A stretch of 64,000 nucleotides of DNA from Mesorhabditis belari (lineage: Eukaryota > Nematoda > Chromadorea > Rhabditida > Rhabditidae), in assembly GCA_958450365.1 (NCBI GenBank), contig CAUEEP010000888.1:257501-321500 (forward strand), given 5' to 3'. Positions within the stretch are counted from its first letter, which is position 1; every line of letters starts with the position of its first letter. Shown here piece by piece: positions 1 to 11,721 of this stretch. The position numbers and the translations under genes were made by a program. The notes below the pieces were generated by a model that saw only the letters and a list, made by a program, of their open reading frames with translations, did no database searches and had not been told where the DNA came from.

Positions 1-337
1 AAACAAACAAAACAAACAAAACAAACAAAAAAATTCAAAATTTTAGATGATTCATAGGTTTTTAACCTTTCACAAGATTAATTTTCATTTCATTTTCTGC
101 TTTTTTTCCTTTTCTGTTCCTTGTAATTGTTATCCAGTCACCCTATTACAAAGCTCATTATAAAGTCAATAAAAAGAGTTTAATTATTGGCTACAAGCCC
201 GAAATTTATAAGCTTTTGAAAAAAGTGGAGTGAGTGTTTTGATAAATTTTAGAACTGAAGTTGTGTTTTGGCTTGAATTAAAAATTTCAGTCATTAACTT
301 AATTTTGTAAAGTTTTCTTTGAGAATTTTCACCTTAA
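1..337. other. AT-rich non-coding start of window
   Basis: The window opens with a short (AAACA)n run and then AT-rich sequence. No supported gene is seen before the exon-like ORF beginning at 338. Confidence 0.5.
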
Positions 338-430
338 ATGCCACTCCTGCGCTCACTTCGAGAAGCGCGGATTTTCCAGCGATTTTTCGATCTAATCTTA
401 GTCTTCGTCATCGTGATTTCTTTGCTAGGT
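338..430 (+). pseudogene. Orphan first exon of an Srg-like chemoreceptor
   Basis: The ATG at 338 opens a stretch ending FFDLILVFVIVISLLG and then a G|GTTGT donor-like site. This matches the first exon (transmembrane helix 1) of the four complete receptors in this window, which read F-x-DL(I/F)-hydrophobic-GLLG. No exons 2-9 follow on the plus strand; the next sequence is the 3' end of gene A on the opposite strand. Read straight through, it gives a 72-residue single-helix ORF to 556 with a charged tail. It is most simply a truncated paralog left by a rearrangement, though a short expressed peptide cannot be excluded. Confidence 0.55.
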
Positions 431-581
431 TGTTATATTTACCGTACTTATAAGGAAAATGAAAATGGGTACAACGAAGACAAAATGATTCAAAGAAAAG
501 ATAAAAGTTTTGACTCAGGCTTCGAGTTGAAAGAAAGAAAAACGAAACGCGATTGAGAATTTAAAGTTTCAACTTCTCGGT

Positions 582-2992
582 CTATTTCGATTGAGTCGCG
601 CTGACGACGATCGTATTTCCGATCTTCGTTTTCTCTTTTGGTTTCCGTAGAAAAATGATTATAATAATACTAAATTATTGATTTTTCAGCAAATATATTC
701 CAAAATCATGTTACCTGTACAAAAAATTGAGAAAATACAAAGCCAGCGTGTATAAATCCAAGAATACCATTAGCAAATTTGATCCAAAGAATGCTCCGAT
801 AACTGAAGCAATTAGCGATCCGAGTAACATGTTGATTAGGACAATTAAGGAGCTTGTAATCATCTGGAAATCGAGATTTCAATGGATTTTTTAATTTTTA
901 ATATCTGGGACCTGAATCATCAACAACACCTCGGCCCTTGAAGCTTTCTCGCTTTTCTTTAGCTAAAAATTTCTTGATTAAAAGAAAGATTTAAAGAAGA
1001 TACCTTTTTGAGATTTCGATTAGTCACAAAATCGAGACTACATGCGAGAAAATAGAAAGAGCTTTGAAATAGAAAGTAGAGGTTATAGTCGAACCAAGCT
1101 GAGGAAAGATTGCCAAGATAGATGCTGCCGATAACGATCAGATATGGGAGAATTAGTTGAATTAGAGGCCATCTGCGAGTGTGATGGAAATAGAGACCGT
1201 TAAAACTGAGCGCCATGAAACGGCTGAAACAAAGTCAACAATAAAAATGATTGTAATAGGCCCAACTCGGCACTTTTAGACCGAGTCAGTCTTAAATGTG
1301 CATCAATGGCACAAGTTATCTAATAAAATTCACGTCGATCTTTTTACGGTCTTTCAAGTTCCGAACAGAATCTTAGCGATCATAAGGATCTCGTGACACT
1401 TCGAGATTTCAAGATCTTCAAGGTTATGATTGGCTTGGCCTTCGGTCTAACTTATGGGCTTCTATGATTGAATGTTCTTGGGCCAAGGACTAAATATTAA
1501 AACGGCTTTGATTCTTTGGCTTTTCGAAATCTGACCCTTCCCTAGTTAACTAACATTGCCGCTTTTCTAACTAACCTTGCCGATATCATGGTTTGACAAA
1601 ATTGTGAGATATCCAATGGATAATAGTCATTGACAGCAAAATAGGACCACCAGACTACATTATTCACGAGATTTGAACATCTAGAAAATGTTCCTTTTAG
1701 TCGAATCTTTTAACCAACTCAATGACCGCGTCATAAGGATGGCAAAGATAAAACGATAGAAAAAGAAAAGCCAAGAGGAATCGGTTAAAGCATTCAGCGA
1801 TCGCCAATAAACTGAAAAAGATTCTATTTCTTTCTCAACTATTCGTACCGTATCGGCAATGAAAGTCGATCATTTGTGGCCGTGATAAAGATTGCTATTG
1901 GATAGGTGCCAATTGTAAGAAATATTAACTGAAACCAGAACTTTTTAGCAATAAAATGTCAAAAACAAACCCAATTGTTTATTTGAATGTCAAAATCGAC
2001 AAACTTATACAACAATTCATCCGAAATATCGGGCGGATTGGCGAAAAGTTGCATTTCCTGTCCCTCGAGCCAACCAGCGAACGAGGAAATTGCTGAAAAA
2101 GTGCTCTAAACGATACCGGCTTGGACAAAGATGTGCTAAACTTGGCAAATCAAATTTTCAGGCTTGATCTAGCTTTTTGGAAGTGCAAGTGGAAGTGTAG
2201 ATTCATTATCGCTATCCTATTAGGCTTTCCAGAAAATCTTTTCGTTCCTTTTTGTACTTCCGTTTTAAACCAACAAATGCACCAATTGAACTAGAAAAGC
2301 CAATTATTTTTCTTTCATTCAATTCTTTCATTTCATTATTTTTCTGCAAAACAACATTAGAACGGGTTTAAAATGTTTTATGTCTGGATTTGGGAGCGTG
2401 AAGTCGGATAAAAAGAGCGACGGTTCGATGATACGGTTTGGATACTTTAGCTAAGAAAACCTATCTTTATGTCAATAGATAAAAGATAGAGCACAAAAAG
2501 TTAGGTATATACCCAAATTTTCAGAGAAACTCATTGAGCCAATTTCTTCGTAGAGGTTTTTATAGATTTTCTCTTAGATTAGACATGTGTTTTCTCTATC
2601 GAATTTGCTTCAGAGTGAATTCAAAGTGACTTAAAAGATGGGAACTTAAAAGAACAATAGACACTTTTTATTTTGAGTAAATCATAGATTAACTGGTGAA
2701 TTTGTTATTTTTCAACGAAGTACGAAAAAGATAGAAAAGACTTTCTGGGGAAGCTAGAAGTCCCTTAATTATTCGATGAAATGACCTTTTTGCAAAGAGA
2801 AATCTTTTTGACTACAGTAATAGAACAATTACGGTGCCCTTTGCCTACTGTAAGTATAAGAATGACTACAGTACTGTACAATACAAAGCCTAGGTGGAAC
2901 GAACCCATCAAAATCAGCCAAATGATCAAAACGAGTAACGGTTCGTGGTACTCTTCCCAAACGCTTTTTATGCGATTTAATGAGGATTTCAT
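582..2992 (-). CDS. Srg-superfamily-like serpentine chemoreceptor, copy A (9 exons)
   Basis: Predicted seven-helix G-protein-coupled chemoreceptor of 331 residues, probably acting in the membrane of sensory neurons. Exons on the minus strand: 2992-2905, 2092-1971, 1928-1849, 1811-1719, 1680-1576, 1223-1004, 962-912, 863-715 and 669-582. They sum to 996 nt with one stop. Visible family marks, in order, are helix 1 ending LIIWLILMG, a DISDELLYKF segment, ATNDRLSLPIR after helix 2, CSN...LDISQFC, then RFMALSFNGLYF (end of helix 3), LDFVTNR, SRAEVLLMIQ before helix 6, and a basic C-tail FLRKPKEK. The position of the RF and of the acidic-LL motif before helix 6 is what I know from the nematode Srg/Srv/Srx superfamily; assignment to one family is inference. 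Intron 1 (812 nt) is unusually long. Confidence 0.82.
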
Positions 2993-2999
2993 TTAGTTT

Positions 3000-3530
3000 A
3001 GATTTATGAATTTTTTTTATTAATATAAATAAAGCTGAATTCGAAATGAAAACTGGAAAAAGTTCGTTTGTTTATTCTCTATATGAAACATTATTTCATA
3101 TGTGGGCAGATTTTCAATAAACCCTTCAATTATTGGCCTCATATCAAGTTCTGAAGAAAATTATGAGATTGATCTATAATTATCACATCTTGTGATCATT
3201 TTCAAAGTCAATCACGTCTTTGAGAGTGATTATGGGATTGGGAATGGAAAAGAAGAACAGAAAGGCACCAGGACATGGTTTTTTTTATGTTCCATCTACT
3301 AAACTAGAGTCGATTTGGAGGCTTTGTACCGGACTTATATTCTGTAAAGTAAAATCTAGCTGTTATGTCAATATTCTTATCACAGTTGTTCTCTCATAGA
3401 ATAACAAATGTTGATTTCTCATTTCCGCGCAATTTCCCTATGACTTATCAAAGTGATCTTGCGAATTCGATCTCATAAAAGAGAAAGCTATAAAATGAAT
3501 AACGAAACTGTTAGTCAATGGTATTTCTGT
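3000..3530. other. Intergenic AT-rich stretch
   Basis: Lies between the start of receptor gene A (minus strand) and the secreted-protein candidate (plus strand), so it should contain both promoters. I see no clear motif or RNA gene in it. Confidence 0.4.
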
Positions 3531-3531
3531 A

Positions 3532-5353
3532 ATGTTTTCTTTCATCTTATGGATTTGTCTTTTGATGACGGTACGATTCTAGATAAATAACCAGTTGAGA
3601 GAATTTTTCAGATCGAATCTACTGATGTGACTGAAGAAGCTCCCACAAATGCACCTGCGAAAACCACAGCTATGCCAACGACTACAACAATGACTACTAG
3701 CAAGTTTTAGAGCTTTAGGGCAGAGTTCGGCAAACAAAACCAAAACCAAAACAGACCAAAACCAAAACCAAAACCAAAACCAAAACACCAAAACAAACCA
3801 AAACAAACCAAAACCAAAACAAACCAAAACTCAATTTGCATATAAATTAACATGTAAATTTAAAATTGTAAAATGTAAATTTAAAATTGTAAAATGCAAA
3901 TTTGTCTTTCACTTTTTCTCACTCCACAAAATCTCGCGGCCGAAAAAAGGACCAAAACACGACCTCGAAATTTCGAAACAAAAAATGGCCTATGGGATAT
4001 ATTTTTGGATGCTGATTTCAAATCTACAAACAGATTTTCGCTAGCTCCTCCCAGTCGCGAGATATTGGCGAGTTTTGGTTTTGGTTTTGGTCTGTTTTGG
4101 TTTTGGTTTTGTTATGGTTTTGGTGGTTTTGGTTTTGGTTAAGTTTTGTTTTCCGAAGTCTACTTTAGGGTTTAAGTTACAGTTATTGTTAGAGTACAGA
4201 ACTGTTTAAAATGAATTCAAAGCTTTGAGACTGATCAATTTCACGTGGGATATTGTGATAGTTATCTCAAGTGAGCAGCTTTTACAGCATCTGCTGTTCA
4301 TTTACATTCAGAATATAATCAATCTTAAATAAATGAAGCTTTACTGGATTAACTGCTCATAGTTTCAGGCAGCTTAAACCCCTTCCTTGGTGAAGGAATG
4401 AGAGTAAATGCATGAGTTAATGGAACTTCAAGTGAGTGAGACTTAGCTCTTACATTTCAGCAACAAATCTCGAACAAGCAGCCTCACGCGAGTGCCTTGA
4501 GGGAAACCAGGGAAGGGCTGATGCGATCGATGTTTGCTTCAATATGGATAACTATTACAATTGCACGTAAGAAATTTACTTCTATACTAACTATGCAGTG
4601 TTTACCGTGTTTGGGACAAAATTGCATTCCTGGATAGCTGAAAACAAGGTTGATTGTTGGGTTAATTTGTATCGAGCCATCCTTGACTTAATACTAGTTT
4701 ACATATAGAATTGATTTTTCTTGATTTAATATGGCTGGCATAAGGTCATTCTTTCATAATCAAGGTAAATTAGCAGTCAGAAAAGACAGTGTCTCCAATT
4801 GTAAGATTCCAGTAGCTTGCTATTCAATTCACTGTTGTGAGTTCCAGCTAATAGCTTAACCAAAACAAAAAGTGTATTTGATACTGAGGAATTCGAAATA
4901 AACTCACGCACACGTGATTGACCCGTAGTTTTTTGAGGCGGGCACCCCGGCACAGACCCGGCACTTCACTGTCAAATCAACGATCTCTTAAACCATTTTT
5001 TGTTCAGCTTGAAGCTCGACGAAGTCGACTGCTACATTAATGAGCGAATTAGGCTTTGTGAAACGAACTTAACCGAATACACCCAAAGAATCATGTGGAA
5101 ATTCGTGGTGAACTGGGTTTGTCGATCAAAATTTATCCCATTTTAAATGCTTTAGATCAATGAGATCCATTCCGGGAATTGCACAGAGTACTTGAAGGAC
5201 GAGCTCGGTTCTCGTTTGGAACCAAAAATGAATTGGAGAGCTCAAGAACAGCTTATTTCCCGTCAAGAAGGCTCAAAATCGGTCGAAATGGAAAAATGGA
5301 GCCACAGAGGTACAATACTAACATTTCTTTGTTGGCCAGGCCTACAGTGAAGA
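3532..5353 (+). CDS. Candidate secreted Cys-rich protein (DUF19-like), splicing partly unresolved
   Basis: An ATG at 3532 gives a signal-peptide-like start (MFSFILWICLLMT), spliced (3570|3612) to a Thr-rich stretch with TTTTMTTSK near 3705. Later acceptor-bounded pieces at about 4461-4568, 5010-5118 and 5157-5311 encode a Cys-spaced sequence: RECLEG, DVCFNMDNYYNC, DEVDCYINERIRLC, VNWVC and SGNCTEYL. The Cys pattern recalls nematode extracellular DUF19 (T20D4.11-like) proteins, but this is a resemblance and not a motif match. The joint between the Thr-rich exon and the 4461 exon does not keep frame in my model. A palindromic repeat (3735-4142) fills that intron. It could be a disrupted gene or need another exon. 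Confidence 0.45.
3735..4142. repeat. Palindromic element with (CAAAAC)n / (GTTTTG)n arms
   Basis: The left arm (from 3735) is CAAAAC repeats interrupted once by AGAC. The right arm (4072-4114) is its exact reverse complement, including the interruption (GTCT), and then continues as TTTTGG-like repeats to 4142. The spacer of about 240 nt contains short AT direct repeats. This is a foldback-type repeat; the low-complexity ORFs over it (Phe/Trp/Gly-rich) are not genes. Confidence 0.75.
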
Positions 5354-5359
5354 CAGGAC

Positions 5360-6215
5360 AGGCAACACCAGAACTTATGGGCCTCTTATACGTTGACGTA
5401 TTTTCTGAAACGTGTCAATTCTCTTGGTTACCATAATCTTGCCTCTAAGCAAAATAATTAATTGACTTTAGGCAACATCGTGATTAGCAAAGATTCCGTG
5501 GGATGGCTCGACAGAAGGGAGAAATAAATCGTTTAATGAAAAACATGTCAGACAAGCTTAGACTTTATTGCACAAAGTATTGATTTAGGCCTTTATTAAA
5601 TTATCATCCAAGTAAAAACACAAACAGACGACGAATTGTGTAGGGCTACGGTAGGATGTGTCACGCTTTAACGCACCTACCTGACTTGACATTCTGATAA
5701 GTGTGCAAGGGACAGATATGATATTGATAACTTAATGCAATCTTCAAAATTCTCCAGCTTCAAACTCTAATACTATTTAGGTTAAGGTAACATCTATTAA
5801 CTGCGTTAGGGCTACGGTAGTCACGCTTTAGAGCACCTACGCAAGTTGGCAAAAAAGCTTGCTAGAACTGTTAAAATATCTTAAATTTTCCAATTCCACA
5901 GCTATGACTTATAATTTTTTCAAACTGTTTTCTGAAGTGTTTCTTTGAACACTACCGCAAAATCCCATTCAGGATCTGTAGTGCATGAGAAAACGGTGAT
6001 ATGATAAACTCGAAATAAAATCTCGCCCATTCAAAGAAAGGGTACAGCTAAATAATTCCATCAGTCGGCTCAGTTTTTAGTTTTTTTTCCGAATGTCCAA
6101 TTCTTAACCCAATTTTGCGGGAAACGCGTTGTGTTTGTACAAATTAGAAAATTTTCTGCTAGACGTTTAATCATCAAAAATTTACAATTGCTCAATATTT
6201 TATCAATATAGACTT
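5360..6215. repeat. Intergenic region with a duplicated ~40-bp motif
   Basis: Between the secreted-protein candidate and receptor B. It contains two similar blocks, near 5641-5683 and 5807-5844, both beginning TAGGGCTACGGTAG and containing TCACGCTTTA and GCACCTAC. Otherwise AT-rich with no supported gene. Confidence 0.5.
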
Positions 6216-6218
6216 TTA

Positions 6219-9200
6219 ATGGCTATGTACTCGTATTTTAATCGAATCGGATACTCAAGAACATGGGAAAAATTTCAAGACCTTTTCTTGGTTTTGGCGA
6301 TTTTCATTGGATTGCTGGGTAAGTGAATCATTGAAGGATTGAGCCTGATATTCTAATGTCACCATTTTAGCAACTTATTCACTATCAGTCAACCTGTACA
6401 ATCAAAACTGGACCCTATTAACAACACCGATTGATATCAGTGATGATCTCGGGAATGAAATTGGTGATATCATACTGGCCATGACTGATTGGGTAAGAGA
6501 TTTATTGCTAAACAAAGTGAATGAATCTAATTTTTATATTGGAATGTATGCAGTACATGATAGTACTAACAGAATGCATGCAGTAGTAGCGAACAAAAAC
6601 ACAGCGTATTTGCAGAAATACACAGTAGAGTGTGTTACCGGCAAACAAAGCTAACAATAAGCAAGACATTTGTGAATTTATTAACTCTTTCCATGGCAAT
6701 GCCCAACATGTATATTCCCAGTGGCCCAGGAGCTGCAAGATAAATTATTGGGTTGGTGAATTGAAAACTGCCGGCGATTGTCATATGTCACAGTTTGAGC
6801 ACTTTTCTCAAAAGAAACCCATTTTGGTGTCAATGGAAAAGTTGTAGAGAATCAAAAATGAAGTTTATATTCAAATTTTCAGAACGATTCAAAAACTGGT
6901 TTTCAAGAAATGCCAAATTTACGAATTTTCACAAAACTTCCATTTTAAGCGAAACTACTAAGTGTATCTTTTTGGAAATTTGGCTATAAGCCTAATTTTT
7001 GATTCTCTACAACTTTTCTATGGACATCAAAATGAGTTTCTTTTGAAGAAAGTGCTCAAATTGGGACATCTCCAGTCCGCGATTTTTGAGTCTCACACTT
7101 GTCTCACACACAAACCAAAATCCTACTACGAAAGAGGAATCCGCAAATTGCCTGTAAAATGGGCAGAAGTCGTCAATAATAATGGAAATTATTTGTAATG
7201 AATTCATGGTTTTATGTTGAATAAATTTTAGTTCAAAGTCCGGCAGTTTTCAATTCACCAACCCAATAGTGACAAAGCCAAGTCCAACCTGTGAAATCTA
7301 GAAAAATTTTTTGTTGACCAGAACTGCAGTAAAGCCAGAGCAGTCAAGACCAATAACTAGGCCAGAACCTGGCTAACCCTGCTCTTGCCTGACTCAATAA
7401 AATTCCTTTAGATCAACCTTAATGCTTAGCAAGTCAAAAGTCAATTTTACAATTTTGTCAAAAGTCAATTTTGCTTCCATTCAGGCAGTGATCTTGAGTC
7501 TCTTCACCACTCCATTGGCTGTCTATTTCTCGGCAACAAATGATCGATTATCGTTTCCAATACGGTAATTCAAATTCATTGTTCTATCCAATTCCACATT
7601 CAGATTGCTAGCTACCGCTGAAAATGCGAACAAATTCGTGTTCGCAGTTGTGTATGCCTTGATGTGTTATTGTAGCGTTGGCTTTGTGCCGTTTGTGTGA
7701 GTGATTGTGAAATGATTGGTCAATAGTTTCCTGTTTAGATGCTCACAAAATACGACCATCCTTTTCTCTCAGATCTATTCCTACGCGAACTACTATGATC
7801 TCATCGATATTTCACAATATTGTCAGCTTTTGATATCGTTTAGGTGAGCGGAAACTGTTAGTTTCGAAGGCACATACATGGTGAAATGGTGAATTATGGT
7901 GCAATTTTATATTTTCTTTTACTATTATGATAAAATTTTATCGTAGATAAGCTGTAAAACCAGTCAATTGGTCAGCTGTAAAACCTGCCTATCGGCGAGT
8001 TTTAAAGCTGGTGTGTCGTGGGAACTGTCTCACTAATAAATGTTATTTTTTTTTGCTTTGTTAAAGGGGCAGTTCGCCATAAAAATTAGCTTTCTCAAAT
8101 CATGTTTTTATGACACTCATATGTAGTTTTACTCCTAACCACGAATATATCATTAGAAAAAAACGTTTCCATTGTGGTGAGAGTTCTTCCCCTCTCGGGC
8201 CGAATAGACCCCCACCTTTTCACGCCAAGCACTTGCCTTTACTATTCTGCTTTGCATTTCGAGTACATTTATACCTTAAAAACCTGGCGCTTTCGGTGCT
8301 TCTGCGTATCTTTCTATCCCGTCCAAGTGGAGTCTTTCCTCACCTATCTAAGAAAGACTCCCGGAATAGGTAAGGGGAAGATTACTCTCTTTGGGGGTTT
8401 GTTCTGGTGGGATCAGAAAATACCGTAAATACTCTAATAGAAGCCCCCCCCCCGTCGCTTAGTCTAAGTTTAATCTCAAACAAACGTTCACATCTCGACA
8501 CCAGTACGTTTGTTTCTGCACGCTTGGATATCAAATTAAAGTAGAGACCATGGGTGATTTTTTGAGATATAACATTTTTCAACATTAATCAGCGCTTAGA
8601 ACAAAATGGTGGAAAACGTGGCAAAAAAACCCGATTTTTCATCATTTTTTAATGATTTTTTTTCTAAGCGCTGGTTAATGCTAAAAATATGTGCTATATC
8701 TCAAAAAATCACCCATGGTCTCTACTTTAATTTGATATCCAAGCGTGCAGAAACAAATGTACTGGTGTCGAGATATGAGCGTTTGTTTGAGAGTAAACTT
8801 AGACTCCTATACGGCGGGCTTCCATTAGAGTATTTACGGTATGCAATTTTTGAGTTTTCTAAAAACTTCCGAAGGTGTACATAGGAATAGGAGTGCCGCG
8901 TCTGCATGGCAGGCAAACAGACGCTTTATTTTCTTTTATCTAGTTAGATATCAATTGATCACAAGATCTTTAAAGCTTACTTTCTTAATTGACAGTCTTA
9001 AGCAAAAAAAAAAGTCCAAAATCAAATTCCAGTCGTTTCCTTGTGTTTGCCCTTGACGGTCAATATTTTCGTTATGCCCTCAAACTCCCAGTTCTTCAAC
9101 TAATCTTCCCGTACGCACTCAGCATTGGGATCACTTATCTCAATAATTATATTCTCGACACATTTTCCTATTTTGCTTTCTACGATCTCTTGACTGGTCC

Positions 9201-9752
9201 TTACTTTCTAACTTGTGCCATGGACTTTGTGACGAATCGGAAAATGAAAAAGGTTTGAGAATTTGAACTTAGTCCATACTAACAATTTCAAAATTTCCCT
9301 AAAATTCACTTTTTTAGATGAAAAGCAGCGGGAAACGGGTGTCTAGAGTGGAGAATTTGCTGATGCTACAGGTTCGGCTGAAATTTCAAAACCAAAATCA
9401 TTCAAATTTGCTTCCAGATGATTGCCAACTCTATTCTGAACTTATCAAACACAATCCTAATCTATATTATAGCAAATACTTGCAATTTGTTCTTCGGTGG
9501 AAACATCTCTAATGTCATTTTTGAAATAATGACCTTCAATCAATCATTTCTTTTCAGTTTGGTGGCAAGGTGAATATTGGTTTCAGCAAAGTTGTACAAA
9601 TCTTTCATTTTCTGTTTCATTTAAAGGTTTTATTCTATTTTAGCACAATCAGCGTGTTTTGCCTCCGGAAACCACGAGAGAAACGCACTCAAAACGGGAA
9701 AACGATCAATGTCACAGTGACCACATTGGACCCGATCTCAAGATTACGATAG
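6219..9752 (+). CDS. Srg-superfamily-like serpentine chemoreceptor, copy B (9 exons)
   Basis: Predicted seven-helix chemoreceptor of 344 residues. Exons: 6219-6318, 6371-6492, 7485-7564, 7604-7696, 7739-7843, 9033-9252, 9318-9371, 9418-9569 and 9644-9752, total 1035 nt, open to a TAG stop. Exon phases are identical to copies A, C and D. Key segments are FQDLFLVLAIFIGLLG (helix 1), DISDDLGNEIGD, SATNDRLSFPIR, IDISQYCQLLISF, RFLVFALDGQYFRYALK, AMDFVTNRKMKK, RVENLLMLQ (before helix 6) and the basic tail CLRKPREK. Intron 2 holds a 519-bp mariner-type MITE and intron 5 (1.19 kb) a second palindromic MITE, yet coding exons are undamaged. The ligand is unknown; the chemosensory role is from family knowledge. 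Confidence 0.85.
6748..7266. mobile_element. Mariner-type palindromic MITE in intron 2 of receptor B
   Basis: Begins TTGGGTTGGTGAATTG and ends with its reverse complement, with TA on both sides (6746-6747 and 7267-7268), the mariner target duplication. The two halves are inverted copies over about 200 nt. For example, GAGCACTTT near 6797 mirrors AAAGTGCTC near 7049. It has no transposase, so it is non-autonomous. Confidence 0.85.
8423..8839. mobile_element. Palindromic MITE, CCGTAAATACT family, in intron 5 of receptor B
   Basis: Terminal inverted repeats start CCGTAAATACTCTAATAGAAG and end in the near-complement, flanked by TA (8421-8422 and 8840-8841). Arms of about 170 nt are inverted copies, including CAGAAACAAA and its complement. 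Related ends occur at 42,480-42,543, 59,352 and 59,660. The TA target points to a Tc1/mariner/pogo-type mobiliser. Confidence 0.8.
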
Positions 9753-9759
9753 TACCTTT

Positions 9760-10490
9760 AAATCCTTTAATCGTGATAAATTTTTGATTGTGCCTTGAAA
9801 TAATGTTTTTTTTATTATAAAATCGAAAAGCAACTGAACTTAAATAATTCACAGGTTTATTTTTAATCCAGCAAGTGTTCAGGTAACGTGGGTGTAGCAA
9901 ACAAGGGTCAAAGCCAGACGCAAAATGTTCCGTTATTTGTGAAAACGTGCCACTGGATAGAATCCAGTAATGTTTTTTTGGCTCTTGAGTAGAATCCTGG
10001 ACTTTTGGTAAAATTTGATAAATTAGGACTTGTGAATCTGTTGCACGCATGTTACCTAATTAGCATTTGTTTTGAAAATTTGCATTACATATTATATGTG
10101 CAAATATGCATTTGAAATCTGCTAAAAGGTTTGAAATGGCTTTTAAATTGCGCCATAGGCGACACCCGTGCTAGCCCGTGATGTGCGGCCGCGAAGTGAC
10201 CTGCGGCACACCGTATTGGTTATGGGCCCACAAGGGTAAAGTTCTATTCATTTGTATCCGAAACTTGATCGTACTGTTGTTTATTTGAAAAGGTAAATAA
10301 AGAATACCTGACTATCGAGCTTGGTTTTTGGTAACTTCTCAGCACTGCTCGGACTCGCAAAGTGATAAACTAAAAAGAGAAACTTTACTACGTCAAAATT
10401 AGCAAAACGAACCTTTTTCCTTGTTACGCCATGGATACTTCGGATCGAGTTCAGTAATTTCAGCGTATTTCGCTAACTAAATAAAAGCCA
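9760..10490. other. Intergenic region between receptor B and the receptor pseudogene
   Basis: No exon with family similarity is seen here. A 112-residue minus-strand ORF (10050-9712) overlaps the last exon of copy B and shows no recognisable domain, so I treat it as a shadow. Confidence 0.4.
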
Positions 10491-10530
10491 TAAATAAAAA
10501 TGGGGGAAATCGAAAACCCAAGCGTAAAAA

Positions 10531-10925
10531 GCAGAACTCAGTTTAAAAAGAAGAAACGCGTCACGAAAGCCGAAGCTCTGCTAATGATTCAGGTAAGCCA
10601 AAATTCTAGAGAAAAAATGAACCTATTCCAATTCAACATTCAAGTTTCAGCAGCTTCTCACCTCATTCTTCAACCTCATCAACTCAATTGGTTTCTGGGT
10701 TTTCATGAATTTCGCTTAGCTCTTTTTCAGTCGAAAATTGATTTTCACTCTGGCCATGTTTTTCGGTTTCAAAGGCATTTTTCTGTATTATTCTCTTGCA
10801 AGGTTCGCTTCTGTAAATTTCCTGAAATTGAAAATTTTAGCATTGCCAACTTGCTATTTCTTCGAAAGCGAAGAGAAAAATTGAAAAATATTCAAGTGAT
10901 ATCAAAGGGGTCAAATAATTACTGA
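10531..10925 (+). pseudogene. C-terminal half of an Srg-like chemoreceptor (exons 7-9) with in-frame stop
   Basis: Three acceptor-bounded pieces match exons 7-9 of the family. KKRVTKAEALLMIQ is followed by a donor. A helix-6/7 exon starts near 10651 with QLLTSFFNLINSIGFW and ends in an AR|GT donor. The last exon reads LLFLRKRREK to a TGA at 10923-10925. The helix-6 exon contains an in-frame TAG after MNFA, and no exons 1-6 are found upstream. This is a decayed paralog. Confidence 0.75.
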
Positions 10926-10929
10926 AATT

Positions 10930-11720
10930 TGTATAAAACGCATAAATTATTGAGAAATTTTGCTTGGTTTTGAGGCAATCTTCTCATTCACCAGTTTTCA
11001 ACAATTTCAAGTGATACAGACAGATCATTCATTGCGTTAAACTCCCGACAACTTCTAAAATTTTCAGATTTCCCGATTGCTGTCTTTTCACTTTTTTCAA
11101 TTAGGAAAAAGTCCAATTTCGCTTCAAAACCGAATTTTCCGTTAATTTCTCTTTTCCCCGGGGATTCCCGAAAATTGTTTTACGACCAATTCTTTATTTT
11201 TGTCTCATGTTTTCAGGTGATCGTTCAACTTCCTTTATGGCTTTGTAATTAAAAACTCGTTTCGCGGCTGGTTCGGTGATTTTCAGAGGTTTTTCTTTAT
11301 ATTTTAATCTGTTTCTTGAAAGATTTGATACTTATAATGCTGGCTCTGCTGGTCTTTTTTTACCGCTGTGACACCGGTTTCAGAGATAGATGTGTTGAAT
11401 AAATATACCATGAATATTTTCATTAATAGCCGATCATTTACCACTAGGAATAGGACTTTTTAGGCTAAATCAGGCTAGGGGAATAGATGTGTTGAATAAA
11501 TTGAATACAAAATTTCAAGTTGATAAGTTAAATGTTTTCCAACTGTTTTCCTAGTTGCAATCACAGCACTGAGAAAAGTCAATCCCATAAAAAAATGAGC
11601 AAAGAGTTCCACTATCGCTTTATGACAAAAATCCGTTTTTTAAATCATCAAATCATCCGTTGTTTTAGCTACCACATTTTTTTGTACCCTTTCTACAATT
11701 TTGACACTTCCAGCTCTTTC
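10930..11720. other. Intergenic region upstream of the Srd-like gene
   Basis: AT-rich, with a short repeated phrase (AGATAGATGTGTTGAATAAAT near 11385 and 11488, allowing small changes). No supported gene; probably includes the promoter of the Srd-like receptor. Confidence 0.4.
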
Positions 11721-11721
11721 A

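Noticed and set aside
2781..2996. 71-residue plus-strand ORF
   Set aside because: Antisense shadow of the first exon of receptor A.
3579..4142. Phe/Trp/Gly-rich ORFs and possible telomere repeat
   Set aside because: Simple hexamer repeats in inverted arms; not TTAGGC and internal to the sequence, so neither a gene nor a telomere.
10500..10925. 141-residue ORF as an intact gene
   Set aside because: It runs through a pseudogene intron and out of the family frame; the family frame has a stop in helix 6.
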